In this document: in pieces, positions 1 to 6,630 of the stretch
How the letters are laid out: each line of letters opens with the position of its first letter
Position numbering within the stretch: position 1 is the stretch's first letter
Source: Fimenecus sp036652055
Lineage (GTDB): Bacteria; Bacillota; Clostridia; Oscillospirales; Acutalibacteraceae
Assembly (NCBI GenBank): GCA_036652055.1
Contig: JAVVWP010000037.1
Location: 1-13,640, forward strand
Direction of reading: 5' to 3'
DNA: 13,640 bases
The notes under the pieces: model-generated
The model's input: the letters and a program-made list of their open reading frames with translations, nothing else
What the model was told of the DNA's origin: nothing
The model's database searches: none
Program-made: the position numbers and the translations under genes

Positions 1-111
1 AGTGAAGAATTACAGGATATGTGGGTAAAATACCAGAAAAAATTTGTGTATGCACAGGATATTGCTTATGGGCAAATTATTAAAGTGCTGGAGCAGCTGA
101 TGCAGAGTTGA
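1..111 (+). CDS. C-terminal end of an unidentified protein (partial)
   Basis: An open frame runs in from the left window edge (frame 1) and stops at TGA 109-111, giving 36 residues. The residues are charged and helical in character (for example KYQKKFVYAQ, then IIKVLEQLMQ). I do not recognise the family. Codon choice (CTG, GAG and CAG in succession) is GC-richer than in the genes to the right, which favour TTA, AAA and GAA. This hints at different ancestry, for instance the end of an accessory or mobile-element gene. That it is coding is inferred only from the uninterrupted frame and the plausible composition. Confidence 0.5.
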   Translation, partial: SEELQDMWVKYQKKFVYAQDIAYGQIIKVLEQLMQS

Positions 112-148
112 ATAGAAACGGTGATGACCGCAGAGCCTGTTATGGGAA

Positions 149-319
149 ATGCTAACTTGTGGAGATATATCGTGGACATATTCCCGCAAACAGACAAAAA
201 GCAGTGAATATATTCCCACGGACGAGGGGTGTCGAAAATGTCAATTTGACATTCATTCACTCAGCTCGTTCCATGTGGAGTGTGTTGTGTTGATGTCAAA
301 AACTGAAAAGCAGAAATAA
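149..319 (+). other. Weak small ORF (56 aa) in otherwise gene-free DNA
   Basis: Between the partial gene and the prs terminator (112-313) no confident gene is visible. The longest plus-strand frame starts at ATG 149 and ends at TAA 317-319. It would encode 56 residues with a Cys-X2-Cys pair (CRKC) near the middle and another Cys further on. It has no usable Shine-Dalgarno sequence, and its stop lies inside the T-tract of the opposing terminator. A second, shorter frame (ATG 124 to TGA 205-207, 27 aa) overlaps it. Either could be a decayed remnant or chance. Confidence 0.15.
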
Positions 320-355
320 AAATGCACCCTCTGTCTAATTTAAGGCAGAGGGTGC
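314..355 (-). terminator. Rho-independent terminator of prs
   Basis: GCACCCTCTGTC (324-335) pairs with GGCAGAGGGTGC (344-355), giving 12 bp with one G-U pair and an 8-nt loop. Read on the minus strand, the stem is followed by a U-rich tract (ATTTTTATTT, complement of 314-323). It lies about 80 nt past the prs stop codon, so it most likely ends the prs transcript. In the plus direction the downstream run is poorer. Confidence 0.85.
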
Positions 356-359
356 TTAA

Positions 360-434
360 AAATTCAAATACTAAAAGACTTTTTAAAATATCAACATGAA
401 ATTCAAATACTAAAAGACTTTTAAAATATCAACA
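360..434. repeat. Tandem duplication, two copies of a 36-37 nt unit
   Basis: Copy 1 (360-396) and copy 2 (399-434) are identical except for one T missing from a T-run in copy 2, and are separated by TG (period 39). The block lies between the prs stop codon and its terminator, in the 3' untranslated region of that transcript. It looks like a recent local slippage duplication. Confidence 0.85.
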
Positions 435-436
435 GA

Positions 437-1615
437 TTATTTTTTATAACCTTTTTCTTTAAGAAGCTTTTCTATTCTGTCTGCTGGATTTAAAAGCTTG
501 CTGACAGACATATCGTGGTTTAGCGTGTCAATAATATATGAAACATATTTTGCCATATCAACTTCGCAGTACCAATCTCTCTCATTAAGCTCAGGGGCTC
601 TGTAAACAAGGTTTGTAGTAAAGACCTTATCAAACAAGCCTTCTTTATATGCCTTGTCAAACGAAGAAAGTCCCTCACAGAAAAGACCGAATGCTGAAAA
701 AATGAAAATGCGGTTAGCACCAAGCTCTTTAAGTTTTGTTGCAACTTCAAGCATTGATTCGCCAGAAGAAATCATATCGTCAACAATCATTACATCTTTG
801 CCCTCAACATTTGAGCCTAAAAACTCGTGTTGGAGAATTGGATTTCTGCCATTAACTATTCTTGAATAATCACGACGCTTATAGAACATTCCGAGTTCAA
901 TGCCGAGAACGGTTGAATAATAAATACATCTTGACATTCCGCCTTCGTCAGGTGAAATAACCATAAGATGGTCATTATCAATTTTAAGGTCAGGAACATT
1001 ATTGATTAAGCATTTTATCATTTGATATACAGGCTGAACATTTTCAAAGCCTTTAAGAGGAATAGCATTTTGAACACGAGGGTCATGTGCATCAAAGGTT
1101 ATGATATTATCAACGCCCATTGTATTGCAAAGCTCTTGAAGTGCAATTGCACAGTCGAGCGACTCTCTTGAAGAACGCTTATGTTGCCTGCCCTCATAAA
1201 GCATTGGCATTATAACAGTAATGCGGTGAGCTTTTCCGCCAATTGCAGAAATTGCTCTTTTAAGATTGGCATAATGCTCATCAGGGCTCATAGGAACGGG
1301 TTGACCATACATATTATAAGAAAGACCATAGTTGAACATATCACATACAATAAATATGTCATAACCACGAACTGACTCTGCGATTGTTCCTTTTCCCTCA
1401 CCTGTTCCAAATCGTGGGAATGAAGTTTGAATAAGATAGCTTTCACGCTCGTACCCTGCAAAAGCAATGCTGTTTTTGTGTTCGCTTTGCTTTTGAGCTC
1501 TCCATTTAACAAGATACCTGTCAATTTTCTCTGCTAACTCCTCACAACCGGGAAGTGCAACGATACCAAGTGCTCCGTATGGCACTGTTGTAAAGTCTTG
1601 CTCATAATCTGGCAT
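437..1615 (-). CDS. prs: Ribose-phosphate pyrophosphokinase (PRPP synthetase), long form
   Basis: A 392-aa cytoplasmic enzyme that makes 5-phosphoribosyl-1-diphosphate from ribose-5-phosphate and ATP, feeding purine, pyrimidine, His, Trp and NAD synthesis. Visible motifs: the ATP-side segment with GRQHKRSSRE (about 142-151), the metal/ribose segment FDAHDPRVQ (174-182), SPDEGG (221-226), the flexible-loop region KRRDY (247-251), and the PRPP-binding loop IVDDMISSGES (277-287). The protein is about 75 residues longer than the classical ~315-aa enzyme, with extra sequence in the N-terminal half (roughly 70-130) and at the C-terminus. The start ATG at 1613-1615 is preceded by GGAGG at 1624-1628. 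It lies about 120 nt downstream of the CDF gene on the same strand and has its own promoter candidate and terminator. The PRPP loop ends in SSGES rather than the usual TGxT-type sequence, which fits this longer subgroup but is a divergence from the textbook motif. Confidence 0.93.
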   Translation of the reverse strand: MPDYEQDFTTVPYGALGIVALPGCEELAEKIDRYLVKWRAQKQSEHKNSIAFAGYERESYLIQTSFPRFGTGEGKGTIAESVRGYDIFIVCDMFNYGLSYNMYGQPVPMSPDEHYANLKRAISAIGGKAHRITVIMPMLYEGRQHKRSSRESLDCAIALQELCNTMGVDNIITFDAHDPRVQNAIPLKGFENVQPVYQMIKCLINNVPDLKIDNDHLMVISPDEGGMSRCIYYSTVLGIELGMFYKRRDYSRIVNGRNPILQHEFLGSNVEGKDVMIVDDMISSGESMLEVATKLKELGANRIFIFSAFGLFCEGLSSFDKAYKEGLFDKVFTTNLVYRAPELNERDWYCEVDMAKYVSYIIDTLNHDMSVSKLLNPADRIEKLLKEKGYKK

Positions 1616-1682
1616 AAGATTTTCCTCCGTGCTATCTATATTTTTTTTATATTCTCAAACTCGAGAAATATCATCCTCTAAT

Positions 1683-1710
1683 ATTCTACTATATTCTACA
1701 TCTTTTTCAA
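1683..1710 (-). promoter_or_regulatory. Candidate sigma-A promoter for prs
   Basis: On the minus strand TTGAAA (complement of 1705-1710) and TAGAAT (complement of 1683-1688) are 16 bp apart, about 70 bp upstream of the prs start. The leader after it holds an imperfect inverted repeat (ATATTCTC 1649-1656 with GAGAAATAT 1663-1671) and an A/T run. Its function is unknown. Confidence 0.45.
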
Positions 1711-1735
1711 GGGTTTAGAGGAAGAAAAAATAAAT

Positions 1736-2902
1736 TTAGTTAAAAGAGTGTTCAATCGTAATGACACAGAAATATCTTTCGTCTATTTTGCTCAATTTTT
1801 CGCATATTAATTTGTTCAATTCGTAGTCACGCAGAGAATATCCCCTTGGAGTTACCAAATCAAAAATTAAATTTGTATGAGTTGGACCTTCAACTACTCT
1901 AAAATCGTGCAAAGATAAAACTTCATCAATCTCATTAATCGTGTTTGCGACGAGAATTTTTAAAAATTTTATTCTGTCATCATCTACAATAACGGGATCA
2001 AGATGAATTGAAATAAGCATTCCGTACTCTTTTTTTATCGCATGCTCAATATTATCAATTATATCGTGGCTTTCAAGAATATCAACATTAGCTGGGACTT
2101 CTGCGTGAGCTGAGGCAAAATTCCTGCCTGGGCCATAATCGTGAATTATTAGGTCGTGAACGCCAATAACGCCATCATAAGACATTATTTTTTGCTCAAT
2201 TTCTTCAACAAACTCCTTGTCAGGGGCTTTTCCTAAAATCGGGGCAATGGTATCTTTTAATATGCCATAGCCCGAATAAAATATAAATCCTGCCACAATT
2301 AAACCAAAATATCCATCGACAGGCACTGATGTGAATTTTGAAATGATAAGTGACGCAAGAGCAACACTCGTAGCGGCAGTATCAGAAAGGCTGTCAGCAA
2401 CAACAGCTCTCGTTGCTGTTGAATTTATTTTTTTGCCAAGACTCCAATTAAAATATGCAAGCCAAAGCTTTGCTAAAATTGAAACTACAAGAATTACCAA
2501 CGCAACATAACTAAATTCAATCGGAACAGGCGTTCTTATCTTATCAATTGAACTCTTGAAAAGCTCTATTCCCATTGAGAGGACTAAAAATGAAACAATA
2601 AGTGATGAAACATATTCAATTCTGCCATGACCATAAGGGTGGTCATCATCGGCTGGCTTTTCAGACATTTTAAAGCCTAAAAGAGTTATTATTGACGAGC
2701 CAGCATCTGACAAGTTGTTGACAGCATCGGCTGTTATTGAAATACTTCCCGAAAGCGTTCCAACAAAGAATTTTGCAAAAGTAAGTATAAGGTTAAGAAT
2801 TATCCCAACCGCACCGCTAAGTTTTCCGTATTTTGCCCTTATTGCATGGTCTTTTACATTATTATAGTCTTTTATAAATAGTCTTATTAAAAGTTTGGTC
2901 AC
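1736..2902 (-). CDS. CDF-family cation efflux transporter, probably Mn2+-type
   Basis: A 388-aa inner-membrane exporter of divalent metal ions of the cation diffusion facilitator family, which exchanges metal for protons. An N-terminal membrane domain of about six helices (roughly 28-225) is followed by a cytoplasmic ferredoxin-like domain (roughly 230-388). The transport-site residues read N62-D66 in TM2 (NNLSD) and D170-D174 in TM5 (DSLSD), aligned by me with D45/D49 and H153/D157 of the Zn exporter YiiP. The Asn-Asp/Asp-Asp combination is the one associated with Mn exporters such as MntE, so Mn2+ is the preferred guess. DHPYGHGRIEY (87-97) is the family's TM2-TM3 loop signature. The start is GTG (2900-2902) with GGAGG seven nt upstream (2910-2914). 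It follows the TetR-type gene with a 58-nt gap, probably in one operon. Confidence 0.9.
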   Translation of the reverse strand: MTKLLIRLFIKDYNNVKDHAIRAKYGKLSGAVGIILNLILTFAKFFVGTLSGSISITADAVNNLSDAGSSIITLLGFKMSEKPADDDHPYGHGRIEYVSSLIVSFLVLSMGIELFKSSIDKIRTPVPIEFSYVALVILVVSILAKLWLAYFNWSLGKKINSTATRAVVADSLSDTAATSVALASLIISKFTSVPVDGYFGLIVAGFIFYSGYGILKDTIAPILGKAPDKEFVEEIEQKIMSYDGVIGVHDLIIHDYGPGRNFASAHAEVPANVDILESHDIIDNIEHAIKKEYGMLISIHLDPVIVDDDRIKFLKILVANTINEIDEVLSLHDFRVVEGPTHTNLIFDLVTPRGYSLRDYELNKLICEKLSKIDERYFCVITIEHSFN

Positions 2903-2937
2903 GCCAATTCCTCCAAGTTAAGCTTGCTTGAATTGGC
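2903..2937 (-). promoter_or_regulatory. Inverted repeat embedding the RBS of the CDF gene
   Basis: GCCAATTC (2903-2910) and GAATTGGC (2930-2937) form a perfect 8-bp inverted repeat with a 19-nt loop that contains a further CAAG/CTTG pair. In the minus-strand mRNA the 3' arm directly abuts the GTG start, and the Shine-Dalgarno GGAGG (2910-2914) straddles the loop and that arm. Folding would hide the ribosome site, so translation of the exporter may be conditional or coupled to the regulator gene upstream. No T-run suggests a terminator on the minus strand. Confidence 0.5.
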
Positions 2938-2960
2938 CTTTTAGCTTTTCTCTTGCTTGC

Positions 2961-3548
2961 TTAATTATTATTTTGTTTAAAGCCGTTTATTCCATTGACA
3001 AAAATGTTTTCGATTAGCAGAGCTATTTCATCTGGGGATTTTCCGTCATCTGTTTCTAACCAATAATGAATAATTCCAACTGCTCCGTTTTCAAAATAAG
3101 CATATATATAGCGATATTCATCAACCTCGGTAATGTGATACAAAACTGTTAATTCGTTTAAACACTTTTCTCTTAAAATTTTTCTAAACATTTTCATAAA
3201 CGACAAATCACCGTTGTCGCTAAGAAGTGCTGCACAAATTTCTCGGTTTTTATGAAAGAAGGTGCAAACATCAGAAAAAACTTTATATGGTCTGGTTTCA
3301 AGGTCGGCTAACTCATATGTAAAAATAATCTCTTTAAATTCTTCAAAAAGCTCATTTTCAATTTGAGAAACAAGGTCATATATATCTTTATAATGCAAAT
3401 AAAATGTTCCTCTATTAATTTCAACAAGCTCCGAAAGCTCTTTAACTGTGATTTTGTTAAGACTTTTTTGCTCCATAAGTTCAGTTATTCCGTGCCGCAA
3501 AAGCTTTTTCGTTCGCCTAACTCTACTGTCAACGATTGATTTTTCCAT
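2961..3548 (-). CDS. TetR/AcrR-type transcriptional regulator
   Basis: A DNA-binding repressor-like protein of 195 aa from the chosen start. The N-terminal helix-turn-helix is clear: a first helix with RRTKKLLRHGI, then ITVKELSELVEINRGTFYLHY, the TetR recognition helix that normally ends in FYxxF/Y. The remaining ~130 residues are helical and should form the ligand/dimer domain. No ligand can be read from the sequence. I chose ATG 3546-3548 because the protein then begins, as family members usually do, just before the first DNA-binding helix. An in-frame GTG at 3567-3569 would add seven residues (202 aa). Neither has a strong Shine-Dalgarno sequence. Being 58 nt upstream of the CDF exporter gene, it probably controls that gene and itself in response to metal or stress. 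That role is inference. Confidence 0.87.
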   Translation of the reverse strand: MEKSIVDSRVRRTKKLLRHGITELMEQKSLNKITVKELSELVEINRGTFYLHYKDIYDLVSQIENELFEEFKEIIFTYELADLETRPYKVFSDVCTFFHKNREICAALLSDNGDLSFMKMFRKILREKCLNELTVLYHITEVDEYRYIYAYFENGAVGIIHYWLETDDGKSPDEIALLIENIFVNGINGFKQNNN

Positions 3549-3617
3549 ATCTATAACCCATCCCTTCACATAAAACTTCTTTGCAAAATTTCTACTCCAG
3601 AATTTATAATCGCTTAT

Positions 3618-3632
3618 AATTATAGTATAATT
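3618..3632. promoter_or_regulatory. Perfect 15-nt palindrome over the TetR gene -10 (candidate operator)
   Basis: AATTATAGTATAATT is palindromic around G3625 and covers the -10 box of the minus-strand promoter, a classic place for a repressor to act. It shares the core ATAGTAT with the palindrome at 3660-3678, 44 bp away (about four helical turns). The DNA is very AT-rich, so chance is possible. Confidence 0.35.
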
Positions 3633-3660
3633 TTATCAATTATACAACACTTTGTGTCAA
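3619..3660 (-). promoter_or_regulatory. Promoter region of the TetR-CDF operon
   Basis: On the minus strand TTGTAT (complement of 3642-3647) and a perfect TATAAT (complement of 3619-3624) are 17 bp apart. A second, consensus -35 TTGACA (complement of 3655-3660) lies further upstream and would have to pair with a weaker -10 around GATAAA. Transcription would start about 60-70 nt before the regulator's start codon. Confidence 0.55.
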
Positions 3661-3678
3661 ATTAAATAGTATTTAATT
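3660..3678. promoter_or_regulatory. Perfect 19-nt palindrome between divergent promoters (candidate operator)
   Basis: AATTAAATAGTATTTAATT has nine perfectly complementary pairs around G3669. The length and odd-centred symmetry are typical of TetR-family operators. It touches the TTGACA hexamer of the regulator's promoter. Assignment to this regulator is inference from position. Confidence 0.4.
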
Positions 3679-3724
3679 AACAATTTTTTTATTTTAATAA
3701 ATTTTTATAAAAATTAACAATTTT
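3675..3724. repeat. 13-bp direct repeat upstream of the V-ATPase promoter
   Basis: AATTAACAATTTT occurs at 3675-3687 and again at 3712-3724, 37 bp apart on centre, just upstream of the -35 region of the V-ATPase promoter. It could be an activator site or UP-element-like A/T tracts. The region is about 90 percent A+T, so significance is uncertain. Confidence 0.4.
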
Positions 3725-3746
3725 CTGTTTCTTTATATCCTAAATG

Positions 3747-3755
3747 TGATATAAT
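3747..3755 (+). promoter_or_regulatory. Extended -10 promoter of the V-ATPase operon
   Basis: TGATATAAT (3747-3755) is a perfect TGn plus TATAAT extended -10. No good -35 lies 16-18 bp upstream (T-rich sequence around 3727-3733), which an extended -10 tolerates. Transcription would begin near 3762, about 27 nt before the first start codon. Confidence 0.6.
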
Positions 3756-3788
3756 GTTGTTTATCAATGGCAAAAAGAGGTGATTTTT

Positions 3789-4100
3789 ATGGCAGCAGAA
3801 ATGCTGGACAAGGTATTGGCAGCTGAAAATGATGCTGATAAAAAAGAAAAACAAGCAAAGCTTCATTCAGATGAAATTTTAAAAGCAGCAAATGATGAGG
3901 CTAAAAGCATTTTAATAGCAACCAATGAAAAAATCGAAGAATTAAAACAAGAGCATTCGCAATTAATTTCTAATATTTCACAAAAGCTTATAAGTAATGC
4001 TGAAAATGAGGCAAAGACTACTGCTCTTGACCTTAAAAAAAATGCAAATTCAAAACTTTCAGAGGCAGTCGGTATAGTTAAAGCAATTATTACCGATTAA
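3789..4100 (+). CDS. V-ATPase peripheral-stalk subunit (G/H type)
   Basis: A 103-aa, almost wholly alpha-helical, Lys/Glu/Ala-rich protein without membrane segments. It fits the short coiled-coil stalk subunit (called G, H or, in E. hirae, NtpF) that pairs with subunit E to hold the A3B3 head against subunit I. The heptad-like pattern runs from about residue 10 to 95. The start ATG 3789-3791 is preceded by AGAGGTG with a 6-nt gap; an upstream GTG in the same frame (3780) lies within that ribosome site and is not used. It is the first gene of the operon, the usual position for this subunit in clostridial ntp operons. The family is short and divergent, so the call rests on length, coiled-coil character and position. 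Confidence 0.82.
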   Translation: MAAEMLDKVLAAENDADKKEKQAKLHSDEILKAANDEAKSILIATNEKIEELKQEHSQLISNISQKLISNAENEAKTTALDLKKNANSKLSEAVGIVKAIITD

Positions 4101-4127
4101 TTTTTTATTCTAATTATATAGCAAAGT

Positions 4128-4143
4128 GAGGTGATGGCTTACG
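4128..4143 (+). promoter_or_regulatory. RBS and probable ACG start of ntpI
   Basis: The only good ribosome site, GAGGTG (4128-4133), is 16 nt from ATG 4150 but 7 nt from the in-frame ACG at 4141-4143. Starting at ACG gives the N-terminus MAKMAMQKIEL, which has the same spacing as the MAxxxM-x-RIE-type start I recall from clostridial homologs. An ATG at 4134, directly abutting the RBS, is out of frame. Confidence 0.5.
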
Positions 4144-4149
4144 GCAAAA

Positions 4150-6138
4150 ATGGCAATGCAAAAGATTGAACTTTTAGCATCAATTTCCGACAGCAAAAGG
4201 ATAATAGACTTTTTGCAGAGGAAGGGACTTGTTGAGGTTTCAAAGCACGATGTTGACGAAAGAATGTATACTATGGATACTTCGGTCAATATTTCTCAAC
4301 TTCAAAAATTCCTTGACACGGTAAAAAATGCTCAAGAAATTTTAAGCTTTTATGCTCCTCTAAAAACAAAATTGACTGATTCTTTTAAAGCTCCAGTCGA
4401 AATTGAAATCGAAACCTTTGAGGCTGAAACTGAAAATACTGATGTGGCAATGCAAAATTGCTATCAGCTTATTGAATTTCAAAAAAGTATAATATCGTCA
4501 AAGGCTGATATTATCCGCTATGAAACCCTTAATGAGGCGTTAATCCCATGGGAAAAGCTTGATGTTCCAATGGATTTAACTAAAACAAAATACACCTCTG
4601 TGCTTATCGGCACATTCCCAGGGCAGCTTAGCGAAGAAGATATTATTTCAAAGCTTGCTGAAATTTCTCCAAATGTTGAAGCGGTAGAGGCTGAAGTTAT
4701 TTCTTCTGAAAATATTCAAACCTGCGCTGTTATTTTATGTATGCAAAATGACACCGCTGAAATTTCAGAGGCTATTCGTTCTTTTGGATTTTTAGCACTT
4801 AGCACTCCGCAAAACAAAACAACAGCCGAGGCAATAAAAGACAATAAAGCTAAAATTGATGAACTTCGCTCAAATATAGATAGCTATATTAAAAACATTG
4901 AAGCTCTCAAGTCAGAACGGGGCGAAATCGATTTTCTTGTTGATTATTTTACAATGCGTGCTGAAAAATATGACGCTCTTAAATCAATGTCAATGAGCCA
5001 AAATATTTTTTATTTAAGTGGTTATGTGCCAAAAAAATACAGCAATCAAATTGTTTCACAGCTTGAAAAAAAATATGCTGTCGGCATTACAATTTCCGAG
5101 CCATCTGACGATGAAGATGTTCCTGTTTATCTCGAAAACAATGGATTTGCCGCACCGGTTGAAGAAATTACAGAAATGTATTCTCTCCCAGGTAAAAACG
5201 ATATTGACCCTAACGGAATAATGGCATTTTTCTATTATCTGTTTTTCGGAATGATGTTTTCAGACGCAGGCTACGGTCTTATTTTAGTAATTGCAACTAT
5301 GGTGGTTTTATTGAAATTCAAGCCTCAGGGCAAAATGAAAAACACTGTAAAAATGTATATGTATTGTGGCATTTCTACAATTTTCTGGGGAATTATGTTC
5401 GGTAGCTTCTTTGGGGATATTATAAATATAATAAGAACTAATTTCTTAAATCTTCCAGCTATGAGGCTATATCTTTGGCTTGATCCTCAAAATGATGACC
5501 TAATGGCTACAATGCTGTGGTGCTTCTTGTTCGGGTTAATTCATCTTTTTGTCGGCGTTGCAATCAAGGGCTATATGCAGTGGCGTCAAGGCGAGAAGTT
5601 AGGTGCTATTTGCGATACACTTTCAATTTATCTTGCAGTTGGCGGGGCTGCCCCGATTTGTGCAGGAATGGTGATTGATGTTCCGTCTAATATTAAAACC
5701 ATCGGTTCTTATTGTGCAGTTATCGGCGTTGCGTTAATTGTTTTAACCGCAGGTCGTTCATCAAAAGGAATTTTCGGGAAACTCGGTTCAGGGCTTTATG
5801 CTTTATATAACACGATTTCAGGCTATTTGAGTGATACGCTTTCATACTCAAGGCTACTCGCATTAGGGCTTGTAACGAGTATAATCGGAAATGTTGTCAA
5901 TATGATGGGAGCGCTTCCGACTAACAAAATTTCCAAGGTTCTTCTTTTGACGGTCGCATTTATCATAGGTCACGCAATCAACTTTGGCATAAACATAATC
6001 GGTGCTTATGTTCATACAAACCGTTTGCAATATGTCGAGTTCTTCTCAAGGTTTTATGAGGGCGGCGGAAAAGCCTTTAACCCTCTTAAAGTAAATTCAA
6101 AAGCATTCAAATTCAAGGAGGAAATAAATAATGAGTAA
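4150..6138 (+). CDS. ntpI: V-ATPase subunit I (a-type membrane stator)
   Basis: A 662-aa protein from ATG 4150. The N-terminal half (about 1-355) is the cytoplasmic two-lobed, coiled-coil domain that receives the E/G stalks. The C-terminal half carries about seven or eight membrane helices from roughly residue 358 on, beginning with AFFYYLFFGMMFSDAGYG. This subunit provides the half-channels for ions at the ring. The essential arginine is seen in SYSRLLALGL (R568), the conserved helix that faces the K-ring glutamate. ATG 4150 is the first standard start, but its ribosome site is badly spaced; translation may really begin at ACG 4141, adding three residues. The last 8 nt overlap ntpK (6131-6138), so the two are probably translationally coupled. 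Confidence 0.96.
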   Translation: MAMQKIELLASISDSKRIIDFLQRKGLVEVSKHDVDERMYTMDTSVNISQLQKFLDTVKNAQEILSFYAPLKTKLTDSFKAPVEIEIETFEAETENTDVAMQNCYQLIEFQKSIISSKADIIRYETLNEALIPWEKLDVPMDLTKTKYTSVLIGTFPGQLSEEDIISKLAEISPNVEAVEAEVISSENIQTCAVILCMQNDTAEISEAIRSFGFLALSTPQNKTTAEAIKDNKAKIDELRSNIDSYIKNIEALKSERGEIDFLVDYFTMRAEKYDALKSMSMSQNIFYLSGYVPKKYSNQIVSQLEKKYAVGITISEPSDDEDVPVYLENNGFAAPVEEITEMYSLPGKNDIDPNGIMAFFYYLFFGMMFSDAGYGLILVIATMVVLLKFKPQGKMKNTVKMYMYCGISTIFWGIMFGSFFGDIINIIRTNFLNLPAMRLYLWLDPQNDDLMATMLWCFLFGLIHLFVGVAIKGYMQWRQGEKLGAICDTLSIYLAVGGAAPICAGMVIDVPSNIKTIGSYCAVIGVALIVLTAGRSSKGIFGKLGSGLYALYNTISGYLSDTLSYSRLLALGLVTSIIGNVVNMMGALPTNKISKVLLLTVAFIIGHAINFGINIIGAYVHTNRLQYVEFFSRFYEGGGKAFNPLKVNSKAFKFKEEINNE

Positions 6139-6607
6139 TTTAGGATTAGCCCTCGCAATAATGGGTGCAGCTCTTGCGGCACTTCTTAGCGGAATGGGTT
6201 CAGCAAAAGGCGTTGGTATTGTCGGCGAGGCAGCCGCAGGTCTTATCGGTGAGGATCCATCAAAGTTTACAAAGGTTTTGATTTTACAAATTTTACCTGG
6301 TACTCAAGGTCTTTATGGATTTATCACAGCCATTATGGTAATGGTTAAAATCGGAATATTAAGTGGAAATGTTGTTGCTCTTACCACTTCGCAAGGTCTT
6401 ATGGTTTTTGCAGCTTGCCTACCTATGGCTCTTGTTGGATATTTTTCAGCAATTGCACAAGGCAGAGTTGCCGCATCAGGTGTTTCTGTTGTTGCTAAAA
6501 AGCCTGAACAACAAAGTAAGGCTATGATTCTTGCAGCTATGGTTGAAACCTATGCAGTTCTTGCACTTCTTATTTCAATTCTTACAATATTAAAATTACC
6601 TCTTTAA
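6131..6607 (+). CDS. ntpK: V-ATPase subunit K, Na+-binding rotor ring proteolipid
   Basis: A 158-aa tandem-hairpin proteolipid with four membrane helices; about ten copies form the rotor ring. The residues that bind Na+ in E. hirae NtpK (L61, T64, Q65, Q110, E139) are all present: L55, T58 and Q59 in LPGTQGLYGF, Q110 in AIAQGRVAASG, and E139 in AAMVETYAV. This full set supports Na+ rather than H+ as the coupling ion. Only the second hairpin carries the carboxylate, as usual for the 16-kDa type; position 59 of the first hairpin is Gln. The start ATG 6131 has AAGGAGG at 6115-6121 and overlaps the end of ntpI by 8 nt. Confidence 0.97.
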   Translation: MSNLGLALAIMGAALAALLSGMGSAKGVGIVGEAAAGLIGEDPSKFTKVLILQILPGTQGLYGFITAIMVMVKIGILSGNVVALTTSQGLMVFAACLPMALVGYFSAIAQGRVAASGVSVVAKKPEQQSKAMILAAMVETYAVLALLISILTILKLPL

Positions 6608-6630
6608 TATTCTATTGCAAAATACTATGA

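Noticed and set aside
2903..2960. Mn2+ riboswitch (yybP-ykoY type) before the CDF exporter
   Set aside because: The gap is only 58 nt and lacks the conserved four-way or three-way junction elements; only a simple hairpin is present.
4134..4169. Frameshift at the ntpI start joining ATG 4134 to the main frame
   Set aside because: It would need one A fewer in the A5 run at 4146-4150, and the RBS would abut the ATG with no spacing. The in-frame ACG at 4141 explains the RBS position without an error, although a read error cannot be excluded.
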